A stretch of DNA of 64,000 bases from Nocardioides aromaticivorans (GTDB taxonomy: Bacteria > Actinomycetota > Actinomycetes > Propionibacteriales > Nocardioidaceae), in the NCBI RefSeq assembly GCF_013408525.1, contig NZ_JACBZM010000001.1, positions 4,909,001-4,973,000 of the forward strand. Reading direction: 5' to 3'. Shown one piece after another: positions 34,114 to 42,043 of this stretch (position 1 is its first letter; every line of letters begins with the position of its first letter). Position numbers and translations under genes: made by a program. The notes under the pieces are model-generated. The model was given only the letters and a program-made list of their open reading frames with translations. It was not told where the DNA came from and did no database searches.

Positions 34114-35292
34114 ATGGCCACGCACGACCTCGCGATGCGGGCCCGCGACCTGGTCCGGATCCACGACGCGGTGCTCTCCGGCTCCGCGCCGCCCGAGCGG
34201 CCGCGGGCCGTGGTGGCGCGCTCGTGGAGCCGGGTGATCGGCCTCGGCATCGACCCGGACGGCCGCAACGGCCGCGACCCGCTGTCGCCCGCGGACGTCG
34301 ACGAGCGCCGCCGGAGCTCGCGGCTGGCGCTGGTGATCGACGAGATCCGGGAGCTGCTGCTCAGCGCCGCCGACGCGTCGAACTACCTGGTCGTCGTCAC
34401 CGACGCCGACGGCATCCTGCTGTGGCGCAGCGGCTCGCCGCGGGTCAAGCGGCAGGCCGACGGGCTCGGCTTCGCCGAGGGCGCGCTGTGGACCGAGGGC
34501 AGCGTCGGCACCAACGCGATCGGCACTGCGCTCGAGGAGGGTGCGCCGGTCCAACTCTTCGCGGCCGAGCACTTCGAGCGGGCCCAGCTGCCCTGGTACT
34601 GCACCGCCTCCCCCATCCACGACCCCATCGACGGCTCCCTGCTCGGGATCGTCGACGTCAGCGGTCCGGCCCTCACGCTGCACCCCGCGATCGAGGCGCT
34701 GGTGACGGCGTCGGTCCGGCTCGCGGAGGCCCGGCTGTGGCGCCACCACGAGGAGCGCCTCGAGCAGCTGCGGCGTACGGCCGAGCCGTTGCTGTCCGGT
34801 GCCAACGGCCCGCTGCTCGTCGTCGACGACCACGGCTGGGTGGCGGCCCACCAGGGCGTGTCCGTGCGCGACCGGGTGGACGCGCCGCGGGCCGACCGGG
34901 CGGTCGCCGTACCCGGCCTCGGGCTGTGCCTGCCGGAGCGGTTGCGGGGCGGCTGGCTGATCCGGCCCCAGTCCGGCGAGACCGTGCTGCGGGCGACCCT
35001 GGACCTCTCCACGACGCCCGCGATGCTGGAGGTGCGCGGCGGTGAGGCACCGTGGCGGGTGGCGCTGTCGCCGCGGCACGCCGACGTCCTCGCAGCGCTG
35101 GCCGCGGCCGGACGCGGCGGGCTCACCGCCGGCGTCCTCAGCCACCGCCTGTACGGCGACGGGGAGCACCAGGTGACCGTGCGCGCCGAGATCTCGCGGA
35201 TGCGCAAGGCGCTCGGCGCGCTGCTCGCGACGAACCCCTACCGGCTCGGCGACGGCGTCGAGCTCAGCGTCGTCAGCGATCCAGGCCGATGA
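34114..35292 (+). CDS. GAF-domain transcriptional regulator
   Basis: This 392-residue protein resembles the sensor half of AcoR/DhaR-type activators: RAVVARSWSRVIGLGIDPDG, a GAF domain (YLVVVTDADGILLWRSG ... EGSVGTNAIGTAL), and a second sensor region. It lacks the sigma-54 AAA+ domain. The C-terminus instead looks like a winged helix (LSPRHADVLAALAAAG ... VRAEISRMRKALG). It is divergent from the flavin monooxygenase and probably regulates it. Its end overlaps the convergent pabC gene by 20 bases. Confidence 0.78.
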   Translation: MATHDLAMRARDLVRIHDAVLSGSAPPERPRAVVARSWSRVIGLGIDPDGRNGRDPLSPADVDERRRSSRLALVIDEIRELLLSAADASNYLVVVTDADGILLWRSGSPRVKRQADGLGFAEGALWTEGSVGTNAIGTALEEGAPVQLFAAEHFERAQLPWYCTASPIHDPIDGSLLGIVDVSGPALTLHPAIEALVTASVRLAEARLWRHHEERLEQLRRTAEPLLSGANGPLLVVDDHGWVAAHQGVSVRDRVDAPRADRAVAVPGLGLCLPERLRGGWLIRPQSGETVLRATLDLSTTPAMLEVRGGEAPWRVALSPRHADVLAALAAAGRGGLTAGVLSHRLYGDGEHQVTVRAEISRMRKALGALLATNPYRLGDGVELSVVSDPGR

Positions 35293-36100
35293 GCGCGGCC
35301 TCGTTGTCGCGCCACGCCTGAGCGGCGGCCTTCGTCACGGGTCCCGGCGCCTCGAGCGTGCGGTCGTCCCAGCGGTGCACGCCCTGCACGTCGCGCGTGG
35401 TCGAGACGAGGAAGATCTCGTCAGCGCCCGCCGCGACCTCGATCGGCTCGTCGACCTCGGTCGCGCCGAACCACTCGATCAGCAGCGCGCGGGTGACCCC
35501 CGCGAGGCAGCCGCTCGCCAGGGTCGGCGTCCGCACCTCCCCGTCGACCACGTAGAACACGTTGGTCCCGGTGCCCTCGCACAGGTTGCCGGCCAGGTTG
35601 GCGAAGACGGCCTCGCTCGCGCCGGCCGCCTGGGCCTGGGCGAGCGCCACGACGTTCTCCGCGTACGACGTCGTCTTCAGCCCCGCCAGCGCCCCGCGCT
35701 CGTTGCGGGGCCACGGCACGGTGACGACAGCCGTCGTCTCCGGCGCCGGGTCCATCGGGCTCGCCACCACGATGACCGTCAGCGGGTCGCTGCCCCGCCC
35801 ACTCCCCAGCGGCGCATTCCCGCCCGTGACGGTGATCCGCAGCCGGCCGAGCGCGATCGGCTCGCCCTCCAGCACGGCGCCGACCCCGCGTCGTACGTCG
35901 TCGACGTCGAGGCCCACCAGGCCGAGCCCGGCCGCCGAGGACTCCAGCCGGTCGAGGTGGCGCTGCAGTGCGAACGGCTGGCCGTCCACCACCTTGACCG
36001 CCTCGAAGACCGCGTCCCCGACCGTGAGGCCGTGGTCGGTCACCGGCACCGCCGGGGCCTTGGGGTCGGACAGCAGCTCACCGTTGATCCACACGCGCAT
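35273..36100 (-). CDS. pabC: Class IV aminotransferase, aminodeoxychorismate lyase
   Basis: Fold-type IV PLP enzyme that releases 4-aminobenzoate from 4-amino-4-deoxychorismate in folate synthesis. The 275-residue protein has VTDHGLTVGDAVFE, the PLP lysine K142 (LKTTSYAENV), E175 in EGTGTNVF, and SGCLAGVTRALL. Related branched-chain or D-amino acid aminotransferases share these motifs, so the substrate is inferred from length and pattern. It is a stand-alone gene; pabAB are not nearby. Confidence 0.8.
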   Translation of the reverse strand: MRVWINGELLSDPKAPAVPVTDHGLTVGDAVFEAVKVVDGQPFALQRHLDRLESSAAGLGLVGLDVDDVRRGVGAVLEGEPIALGRLRITVTGGNAPLGSGRGSDPLTVIVVASPMDPAPETTAVVTVPWPRNERGALAGLKTTSYAENVVALAQAQAAGASEAVFANLAGNLCEGTGTNVFYVVDGEVRTPTLASGCLAGVTRALLIEWFGATEVDEPIEVAAGADEIFLVSTTRDVQGVHRWDDRTLEAPGPVTKAAAQAWRDNEAALIGLDR

Positions 36101-36191
36101 GGGGCCAGCCTAGGAGGCTCCGCGAACGCCTTCCGCAGGGCTCCGACGAGGGCCGCGAGAACCCCCGACATGCCGAAAGTGACCCCCCGTT

Positions 36192-36220
36192 TTGGCGCCG
36201 TTCACTGGATCGGCTAATGT
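36192..36220 (+). promoter_or_regulatory. Promoter of the tRNA cluster
   Basis: TTGGCG (36192-36197) and TAATGT (36215-36220) are separated by 17 bases, a good sigma-70/HrdB-type promoter, 49 bases before the first tRNA. It could drive all three downstream tRNAs. Confidence 0.6.
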
Positions 36221-36269
36221 TCTCAACCGCACCGCAGAGCGGGCCGAAAGGCCGGCAAAGCAGTGCGAT

Positions 36270-36342
36270 GCGGACGTAGCTCAGTTGGTAGAGCGCAACC
36301 TTGCCAAGGTTGAGGTCGCGAGTTCGAGCCTCGTCGTCCGCT
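36270..36342 (+). tRNA. tRNA-Gly (GCC)
   Basis: Cloverleaf with acceptor GCGGACG/CGTCCGC, D-loop AGTTGGTAGA, anticodon stem CAACC/GGTTG around loop TTGCCAA (anticodon GCC), and T-loop GTTCGAGC. No CCA is encoded. First of three clustered tRNAs. Confidence 0.95.
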
Positions 36343-36395
36343 CGGAGTGGTCAGACCCACTGCCTGACCAGGCCAGTGTGTAAAGGGCCACCTGC

Positions 36396-36469
36396 GGTGG
36401 GTTGGCCGAGAGGCGAGGCAACGGACTGCAAATCCGTGTACACGGGTTCAAATCCCGTACCCACCTCCA
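36396..36469 (+). tRNA. tRNA-Cys (GCA)
   Basis: Cloverleaf with acceptor GGTGGGT/ACCCACC, anticodon loop CTGCAAA (anticodon GCA) on stem ACGGA/TCCGT, and T-loop GTTCAAAT. CCA is encoded at 36467-36469. Confidence 0.95.
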
Positions 36470-36483
36470 CAACAACTCCACAA

Positions 36484-36558
36484 GGGCGATTGGCGCAGCG
36501 GTAGCGCGCTTCCTTGACACGGAAGAGGTCACTGGTTCAAACCCAGTATCGCCCACCA
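36484..36558 (+). tRNA. tRNA-Val (GAC)
   Basis: Cloverleaf with acceptor GGGCGAT/ATCGCCC, anticodon loop TTGACAC (anticodon GAC) on stem CTTCC/GGAAG, T-loop GTTCAAAC, and encoded CCA (36556-36558). Its body is close to the CAC isoacceptor at 32040, but the anticodon and T-loop differ. Confidence 0.95.
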
Positions 36559-36570
36559 GCACTACGAACA

Positions 36571-36610
36571 GCCCCGACCTGCGGACACGCAGGGTCGGGG
36601 CTTCTTCGTT
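36571..36610 (+). terminator. Terminator of the tRNA cluster
   Basis: GCCCCGACC pairs with GGTCGGGGC, extended by TGCG/CGCA with one bulge, and the stem is followed by TTCTTCGTT. It sits 12 bases after tRNA-Val and fits an intrinsic terminator. Confidence 0.8.
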
Positions 36611-36693
36611 CTCCGGCGGCCCACCTCGACCCGCCCCTCTGACGTCATACGAACCGGCCGCGATGGCGCTCGGTCCGCATGACGTCCACACGG

Positions 36694-37587
36694 TCACCGA
36701 TCGGGTGTGGCGACCACACCGAGGTCATCCACGGACGGCACGAAGTAGTAGGCGCCGGTCAGTGGACGGGTGTAGCGGGTCAGTGCGTCCCGCGGCCCGT
36801 CCAGACCGGCCATGCTGCGCAGCATCGCGTGCAGGGTGGACCGGGTGGCGCTGAAGCCGACGAACATCGTGCCGTGGTCGAGCACGGTGCCGTACGCCGT
36901 GTTGCGGCGCAGGATCGTGCCGTACTCGTCCTGGTCGGTCCTCGCCGCGTGGGACGTCGCGGGGCGGTCGTCGAGCTCGACGCTGTCGGCCTTCGTGCGT
37001 CCGATCACGGCCTCCTGGTCGGTGACGCCGAGGCTCATCCAGTCGGCCGTCTCGTGGGCCCACTGCTGCAGCAGCAGGACGGACCCGCCGGCGCCGGGCT
37101 CCCCCGGCGCGACCAGGACGCGGCTCGGGGCCTCGGACTGCTTGGGGTTCTCGGTGCCGTCGATGAAGCCGGTCAGGTCGTAGTCGCGGTGGTAGGACCA
37201 GCCCATCGTCTCGGCGACCAGCACGGCCTTGCCGGCGAGTGCGGTGACGATCTCGACGCCGCCGTCGAAGACCGCGTCCGGCGCCGGTCCTGAGATCCAC
37301 ACCCCGATGTCGTGCTGGGTGGCGGGCAGGGTGAAGCCGTCGGGGCCGACGACCGGCTCGGTGAAGCCGGTGACCTCGGCGGGCATCCGGCCGGGCGCCA
37401 CCGTGGCCCACAGCTCGGGCCGGAACCCCGCCACGAGGTTGACCGCCTGCATCGAGGTCTCGCTCAGCAGGTGGTCGGCGACGGCAGCGACCACGTCCGC
37501 CGCGACGGCTCCGGGCGCGAGGTCCAGCTCGAAGTAGCCGTGGGCGGACGTGCCGAAGGCGAAGATCCCGTTCTGGGGGACACCCAT
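36694..37587 (-). CDS. DyP-type heme peroxidase
   Basis: The 297-residue protein has the DyP signature GFIDGTENP with catalytic D143, a likely proximal heme ligand H213 (ATSHAAR), and ILRRNTAYG with the distal arginine. These enzymes oxidise dyes and phenolics with hydrogen peroxide. No Tat or Sec signal is visible, so it is cytosolic or encapsulin-loaded. The C-terminus ends VVATPDR without a clear encapsulin tag, and no encapsulin gene is adjacent. Confidence 0.9.
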   Translation of the reverse strand: MGVPQNGIFAFGTSAHGYFELDLAPGAVAADVVAAVADHLLSETSMQAVNLVAGFRPELWATVAPGRMPAEVTGFTEPVVGPDGFTLPATQHDIGVWISGPAPDAVFDGGVEIVTALAGKAVLVAETMGWSYHRDYDLTGFIDGTENPKQSEAPSRVLVAPGEPGAGGSVLLLQQWAHETADWMSLGVTDQEAVIGRTKADSVELDDRPATSHAARTDQDEYGTILRRNTAYGTVLDHGTMFVGFSATRSTLHAMLRSMAGLDGPRDALTRYTRPLTGAYYFVPSVDDLGVVATPDR

Positions 37588-37646
37588 GTGCGCTCCTTGT
37601 GGTCGTTGTCCGGACCGCCGGTCGCCATGATCCTAGGCTCCCGGTC

Positions 37647-38291
37647 GTGACCGACGAGACGCACGACGACCGGGTCCGGGCATGGGAGCGACACAGCGAG
37701 GTGCCGCTGCTCCTGCTCGCGGTGGCCTTCCTGGTCGCCTACGCATGGCCGATCCTCGACCCGCGGCTCGAGCCCGACCTGGAGACGACCCTGACGGCCG
37801 TCTCCTGGACGGTCTGGGCAGCCTTCGCCATCGACTTCGGCATCCGGGTCGCCCTGGCCAAGCATCGTGCCTCCTACGCCCGCCGGCACTGGTACGACGT
37901 CGCACTGATCGCGCTCCCGATGCTCCGCCCGCTTCGCCTACTGCGCGCCTTGGCGTTCGCACGGATCCTCAACCGGACCTTCACCCGCAACCTGGCCGGG
38001 CGCGTCACGACGTACGTCATCGGCACCGCACTCGCAGCATGTGCCCTCGGGGCGATCGCCGTGCTGGACGCCGAGCGGGACGCTCCGGACGCCAACATCA
38101 CGAGCATCGGCGACGCGCTCTGGTGGGCGACCACCACCGTCACGACGGTCGGCTACGGCGACCGCTTCCCCGTGACCACGGAAGGACGGCTGATCGCCGT
38201 GGCGCTCATGGTCGTGGGCATCGCCGTCGTCGGCTCGGTCACCGCAGCCGTGGCGGCATGGCTGGTCGCCAACGTCGAGCGCGAGGCGTAG
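37647..38291 (+). CDS. Voltage-gated-type potassium channel
   Basis: This 214-residue membrane protein has helices at about 20-36, 48-70 and 83-92, an S4-like segment with regularly spaced arginines (RPLRLLRALAFARILNR, 94-110), S5, a pore helix, the selectivity filter TVGYGD (167-172) and S6. It lacks a C-terminal RCK domain and ends in a short helix. GTG at 37647 is the chosen start, since the frame upstream overlaps the divergent DyP region. It belongs to the ion-transport/Ion_trans_2 family. Confidence 0.88.
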   Translation: MTDETHDDRVRAWERHSEVPLLLLAVAFLVAYAWPILDPRLEPDLETTLTAVSWTVWAAFAIDFGIRVALAKHRASYARRHWYDVALIALPMLRPLRLLRALAFARILNRTFTRNLAGRVTTYVIGTALAACALGAIAVLDAERDAPDANITSIGDALWWATTTVTTVGYGDRFPVTTEGRLIAVALMVVGIAVVGSVTAAVAAWLVANVEREA

Positions 38292-38333
38292 GGGCCGGGA
38301 CCCCGTCCCGGCAGTTCGCGCCGTGGGAAGAGG

Positions 38334-38618
38334 TCAGCGCTCGCAGGCGGTGCCGTCGCGGTCGCGGTCGAGGTTCCTGTAGTTGGCCGAGTAGACCCTC
38401 TTGGCCCGGGCCGTCGTCGAGGGGCGGCCGTAGCCCTGGCGGACCTGCTTGGCCGCCGCCGTCGCGCTCTTGGCGACGCCGTGCGGGTAGACGCGGGTGA
38501 GCTTGGCGCAGCTGGAGTAGGTGAGGCCGGCAGCGTCGGCCTGCGGCGCGGAGAGCGCGACGACGGGGAGGGCGAGGGCGGTGGCGGCGACGGCCGAGAC
38601 GATGCGTCGGGAGATCAT
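38334..38618 (-). CDS. Secreted excalibur-domain protein
   Basis: The 94-residue protein has a Sec signal (cleavage near PQADA-AG) and a C-terminal excalibur calcium-binding motif NLDRDRDGTACER. The preceding YSSCAKLTRVYPHGVAKS is the usual pre-excalibur domain. Such proteins are found with secreted nucleases and spore or wall proteins. Extracellular location is predicted. Confidence 0.88.
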   Translation of the reverse strand: MISRRIVSAVAATALALPVVALSAPQADAAGLTYSSCAKLTRVYPHGVAKSATAAAKQVRQGYGRPSTTARAKRVYSANYRNLDRDRDGTACER

Positions 38619-38794
38619 GCCGGGAGGCTAGGGGGCCCGGCCCAGCCGCCGCAGCGAAATGGTGAGGGTTCGTCCGAACGTCCCGTGTGCACCCACCCGG
38701 ACGGACCATCGAGGGACCGTCCCTCTCATCCGAGGGTCGCTGATTGGCCGGGTTTTCCGGACAGGATCGCCCTCCGCTGGGACAGTCAAGGAGC

Positions 38795-39316
38795 ATGGAG
38801 CCGCAGGACGTCACGGGGCTCGAGCTCGACCGGCTCGCCCGCCGGCTGCTGGCTGCGCACGGCTGTGCCGACTACGTGATGAGCGACCCGGCCGTCGCCG
38901 CTGTGCTGGACGAGGTACGCACCGGCGACACGGCGCCGTTCGTGCGGCAGCTCCTGCGGTGGGTGGGACACGGCTGTTGCGAGCTGGGCCGGCTGGCCGG
39001 ACGGCGCGGGCGTGCGTTCGAGCTGACGGCCCTGGCCGACGAGGCAGGCGAGTACGGCGTCCCGGCCGGCCTGGCGCGTCAGCTGGTCTGTTGCCTGCAC
39101 CTGATGGAGCTGCCCGAGGAGCTGGCGGGAGGCGAGCTCGACCGCGCGATCGCGGCCCTGCTGTCGTCGTACGGCGTCAGCGCGATCCTCGGCACGAGTG
39201 GGTTCTTCGTCCTCGTCGCGATGCGGGCGGCCGAGCTCGAGCCGGGCCCGGCCACGCACCAGCAGGTGATGGCGCGCTGGTTCGTCGCGGAGGAGTGCGG
39301 TCGCTGCGGCGACTGA
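38795..39316 (+). CDS. Protein of unknown function
   Basis: The 173-residue soluble protein is predicted to be helical (LDRLARRLLAAHGCADYVM ... FVRQLLRWVGHGCCELGRLAG). It has several cysteines but no recognised motif. AAGGAG lies just before the ATG at 38795, and the upstream frame extension is rejected. No operon partner is evident. Confidence 0.6.
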   Translation: MEPQDVTGLELDRLARRLLAAHGCADYVMSDPAVAAVLDEVRTGDTAPFVRQLLRWVGHGCCELGRLAGRRGRAFELTALADEAGEYGVPAGLARQLVCCLHLMELPEELAGGELDRAIAALLSSYGVSAILGTSGFFVLVAMRAAELEPGPATHQQVMARWFVAEECGRCGD

Positions 39317-39458
39317 TCCCCCACCGGCTCGCCCCGTGACGGTCCCGTGAAATGTGGCGGCACGACCCCATGTATCACTGTCGCCCGCCCGCGGATCCGG
39401 TTAGACAGGACACCAGACCGCCGGGCAACGGGCCCGGCCCCACCGCAGGAGCCTCCCC

Positions 39459-40133
39459 ATGTCGCGCTCTCGGATCCTCTCCCCCGTCACCCGGCTCGCC
39501 CTGGCCGCCAGCGCGCTGCTGGTCGTCGTCCTCGGCCTGCAGCCCGCACCGGCCCAGGCCGCCACCACCTTCTCCGGCACGATCGCCCAGGGCATCGCGC
39601 AGATCCCGACGGCGGCGGAGAGCAACTCCGGCTACGACCGGGCCCTGTTCCCGCACTGGGTCGACGCCAACGGCGACTGCCAGAACACCCGCGCCGAGGT
39701 CCTCATCAGCGAGGCCGACGCCGCCGTCACCTACACCTCGTCGAGCAAGTGCACGGTCGCCAGCGGTCGGTGGTTCTCCTACTACGACCGAGCGACGTGG
39801 ACGAGTGCCGCCGACATCGACATCGACCACATGGTCCCGTTGGCCGAGGCGTGGGGGTCCGGTGCACGCAGCTGGACGACCTCGCGCCGGCAGGCGTACG
39901 CCAACGACCTCGGCGACTACCGCACGCTCGTCGGCGTCACCGACAACGTCAACCAGTCCAAGGGCGACCAGGATCCCTCGACGTGGCTGCCGACCTACGA
40001 CAAGTGCCGCTACGTCGCCGAGTGGGTGGCGGTGAAGATCCGCTGGGGACTGAGTGCCGACTCCGCCGAGAAGAGCGTGCTCAACAGCTACGCCGCCAGC
40101 TGCTCCAACACGATCACGGTCACCACCGCCTGA
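39459..40133 (+). CDS. Secreted HNH-type endonuclease
   Basis: The 224-residue protein has a Sec signal (cleavage near AQA-ATT) and a DUF1524/HNH-like nuclease domain with D123-H124 (DIDHMVPLAEAW) and the later DNVNQSKGDQDPSTWLP block supplying N165 and K168. It is related to secreted actinobacterial nucleases that degrade extracellular DNA. Cysteine pairs suggest disulfides. It is followed by a strong terminator. Confidence 0.9.
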   Translation: MSRSRILSPVTRLALAASALLVVVLGLQPAPAQAATTFSGTIAQGIAQIPTAAESNSGYDRALFPHWVDANGDCQNTRAEVLISEADAAVTYTSSSKCTVASGRWFSYYDRATWTSAADIDIDHMVPLAEAWGSGARSWTTSRRQAYANDLGDYRTLVGVTDNVNQSKGDQDPSTWLPTYDKCRYVAEWVAVKIRWGLSADSAEKSVLNSYAASCSNTITVTTA

Positions 40134-40152
40134 GCCCGCCCCGGACACAGAA

Positions 40153-40184
40153 CGCTCCGCCCTGCTGGACGGCAGGGCGGAGCG
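40153..40184. terminator. Terminator behind the nuclease
   Basis: A perfect 12-bp stem (40153-40164 with 40173-40184) closes an 8-base loop, 20 bases after the nuclease stop. No U-tract follows, as is common in high-GC actinobacteria. Confidence 0.75.
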
Positions 40185-40319
40185 TCCTCGCGCCCGGCGG
40201 TTGTGGGGTTCGTCGGGCGCATGTGGTTGGGGAACCGACGCTGACGGTAGTGGTTCCGCGCGGGTCCGGGCGCGAAATTCCGCAGATCTTCAGGAAACCG
40301 GAGCCGGGTCGCGATCAGG

Positions 40320-41018
40320 TCACGACCGTGACCTCGGGAAGACGTCGAGCGACCTGCGGTACATGGCGACGGCCGCCAGCTGCGACTCCGCTCCGAGCTT
40401 GCGGCGCAGCGACTTCACCTGGCTGCGCACCGTCGCCTCCGCCACCCCCGACGCCTCCGCGATGGCCTTGACCCCGATGCCGTCGTACAGGAAGCCGAGC
40501 ACCTCGTACTCCCGATGGGTCAGCAGCTCCATGCGGCGGATCAGGTCGCGCTGCTCGTCGGCGACGTTCTCCCACGCCCGGACGGCCCGGGTCCGCACGG
40601 AGTCGGGGGTGGGCGAGCGGCCGGCGAGGGTCTCGCGGAGGGCGACGTTCAGCCCCGCCGTGGTGGTGCTCGTCGGCAACACCCCCACCGCGCCCGCCGA
40701 CAGCACCGTCCCCCAACGGGCTCCCACGGGACTGTCGGTGAGGACGAGCCAGCGCACCGGCCGCCACGACACGAGGAGCTCGACGTCGCGCAGGAGGTCA
40801 GGGGTGCGCAGGTCGCACATGACCAGCCCGACCCGGGCACCGGTGAAGTCGAGCTGTCTCCGGTAGACCATCATCCGTCGTCGCTCCGGCCACTCGAGGA
40901 CGGCGGGGAGGAAGCCCTGCGCCTTCAGCGCCGCAGCGATCGCCTGGCCGACCAGTCTCCGGTCGGACACCAGCACGACCCGGCGTGCGGTCGCATCACC
41001 GAATGTCGACGACGACAC
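40320..41018 (-). CDS. LuxR-type regulator with degenerate receiver
   Basis: The 232-residue protein has a receiver-like domain: VVLVSDRR retains one acidic residue (D19), D69 sits in VMCDL where the phosphoacceptor should be, but the conserved lysine is lost (VGVLPTST). A LuxR/NarL-type HTH follows (THREYEVLGFLYDGIGVKAIAEAS ...). It may therefore act without phosphorylation. The GTG at 41016-41018 overlaps the upstream lipoprotein gene by 23 bases. Its HTH resembles that of the response regulator at 61050, which suggests a shared or related DNA site across the exopolysaccharide locus. Confidence 0.82.
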   Translation of the reverse strand: MSSSTFGDATARRVVLVSDRRLVGQAIAAALKAQGFLPAVLEWPERRRMMVYRRQLDFTGARVGLVMCDLRTPDLLRDVELLVSWRPVRWLVLTDSPVGARWGTVLSAGAVGVLPTSTTTAGLNVALRETLAGRSPTPDSVRTRAVRAWENVADEQRDLIRRMELLTHREYEVLGFLYDGIGVKAIAEASGVAEATVRSQVKSLRRKLGAESQLAAVAMYRRSLDVFPRSRS

Positions 41019-41835
41019 GATCGATCGTCCCACTGAACTGGTCCACCGAGTTGCGGTCGAGCTCGCCGCTCGCCGCGACCTTCGCGGCGATCGAGAGCGG
41101 CACGCGGCCGAAGCGGAGCTCACCCGGGTCGGCGTGCCTGACCCACTCCAGCGGCTCTCCCCCGGCGTCGAGGTCGGTCAGCCGCATCGTGACCTCGCCC
41201 TTGGTGACCGAGCAGGAGAGCCGGTACCACCGGTCCGACGTCACCGCCTGCTTCGACGCGACCAGCACGACGCCGCCGATGCCGGCGACCCGACAGGACG
41301 GCGTGCCGTGGTCGAGCTGCAGCTTGAGCTGTGCCCGGTCGCCGTACCGGCCCCACTGGACGAGGTTGTCGCCGTCGTCGCCGGGACGTGACGGCGCGGG
41401 TGCGTCCGCCCGGAAGTCGACCTGGAGTACGACGGGCCGCGAGCCCGGCTGGAGGGCGTCGGCGTCCGCAGGGTCCGGCCAGACGACGATCGCGGCGGCC
41501 TCGACGGCTCCCTCGGGTCGAGCGGCCGGCGTCCGCACCGCCCACCCCTGGCCCCGGTCGTGGGTCCAGGTCAGCTCGCCCCCGCGGGCCGTCACGACGG
41601 TCGTGTGCACCCGGGCGGTCCCCACGCTCCTCACCCGGGGTACGACGTCGCCGGGCACCACCGGTGCGTCGAAGTCGAACGCGACGTCGTAGCCGTCGAG
41701 CGCCACGTCGTCCTGGTCGCCGGACAGCACGGCCGGCGTCTCGCCCGCAGACCCGCCCGGAGACCCACCCGGCGCGCCGCAGGCGCTGGCGAGCAGGAGG
41801 ACCGGAGCGGCGAGCACCACACCCCGGATGCCCAT
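40996..41835 (-). CDS. Lipoprotein with LamG/concanavalin-like domain
   Basis: The 279-residue protein has a lipobox (LLLASAC-GA) and a single beta-sandwich domain (GWAVRTPAARPEGAVEAAAIVVW ... QFSGTIDRVVVDIR) typical of laminin-G/concanavalin folds that bind glycans. The ATG at 41833-41835 precedes the signal. It is divergent from the exopolysaccharide operon with an AT-centred palindrome between, and co-transcribed with the LuxR gene downstream. Confidence 0.72.
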   Translation of the reverse strand: MGIRGVVLAAPVLLLASACGAPGGSPGGSAGETPAVLSGDQDDVALDGYDVAFDFDAPVVPGDVVPRVRSVGTARVHTTVVTARGGELTWTHDRGQGWAVRTPAARPEGAVEAAAIVVWPDPADADALQPGSRPVVLQVDFRADAPAPSRPGDDGDNLVQWGRYGDRAQLKLQLDHGTPSCRVAGIGGVVLVASKQAVTSDRWYRLSCSVTKGEVTMRLTDLDAGGEPLEWVRHADPGELRFGRVPLSIAAKVAASGELDRNSVDQFSGTIDRVVVDIR

Positions 41836-41993
41836 GGGCTCACCGGCCTCTCGACACGAGCGGGCTGGGCTCCGTGCGCGCTCGGGCTCCTGAGACGGTG
41901 GGCATCCTCGCAGTCTCCCTCCCACGCGTTCGGCCCGGACTCCTCCGACCGTAGGCCGACGGGGCGGCCGCGAACCGGTCGGCGGCGATAGTC

Positions 41994-42006
41994 ACCCAAA
42001 ATTGGT
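41994..42006. promoter_or_regulatory. AT-centred palindrome, shared EPS-locus site
   Basis: ACC-CAAAATT-GGT, an inverted repeat with an AT core, lies 38 bases before the Wzy-Wzz gene and 159 bases before the divergent lipoprotein gene. It is one of five related sites in the locus (see 45735, 53701, 59437 and 61769). Confidence 0.55.
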
Positions 42007-42043
42007 GAGTCGTCGTCCGCGCTCCGCAGGGTTCCCTTGCTCC

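Noticed and set aside
31960..35292. 1,110-codon frame reading from tRNA-Val through the GAF regulator
   Set aside because: Only the part from 34114 encodes a real protein; the upstream part is antisense to the monooxygenase.
40201..40319. Extra palindrome-like GCGCGAAATTCCGC near 40270
   Set aside because: The arms do not fit CCC-N7-GGG and the position is downstream of two genes, not a promoter region.
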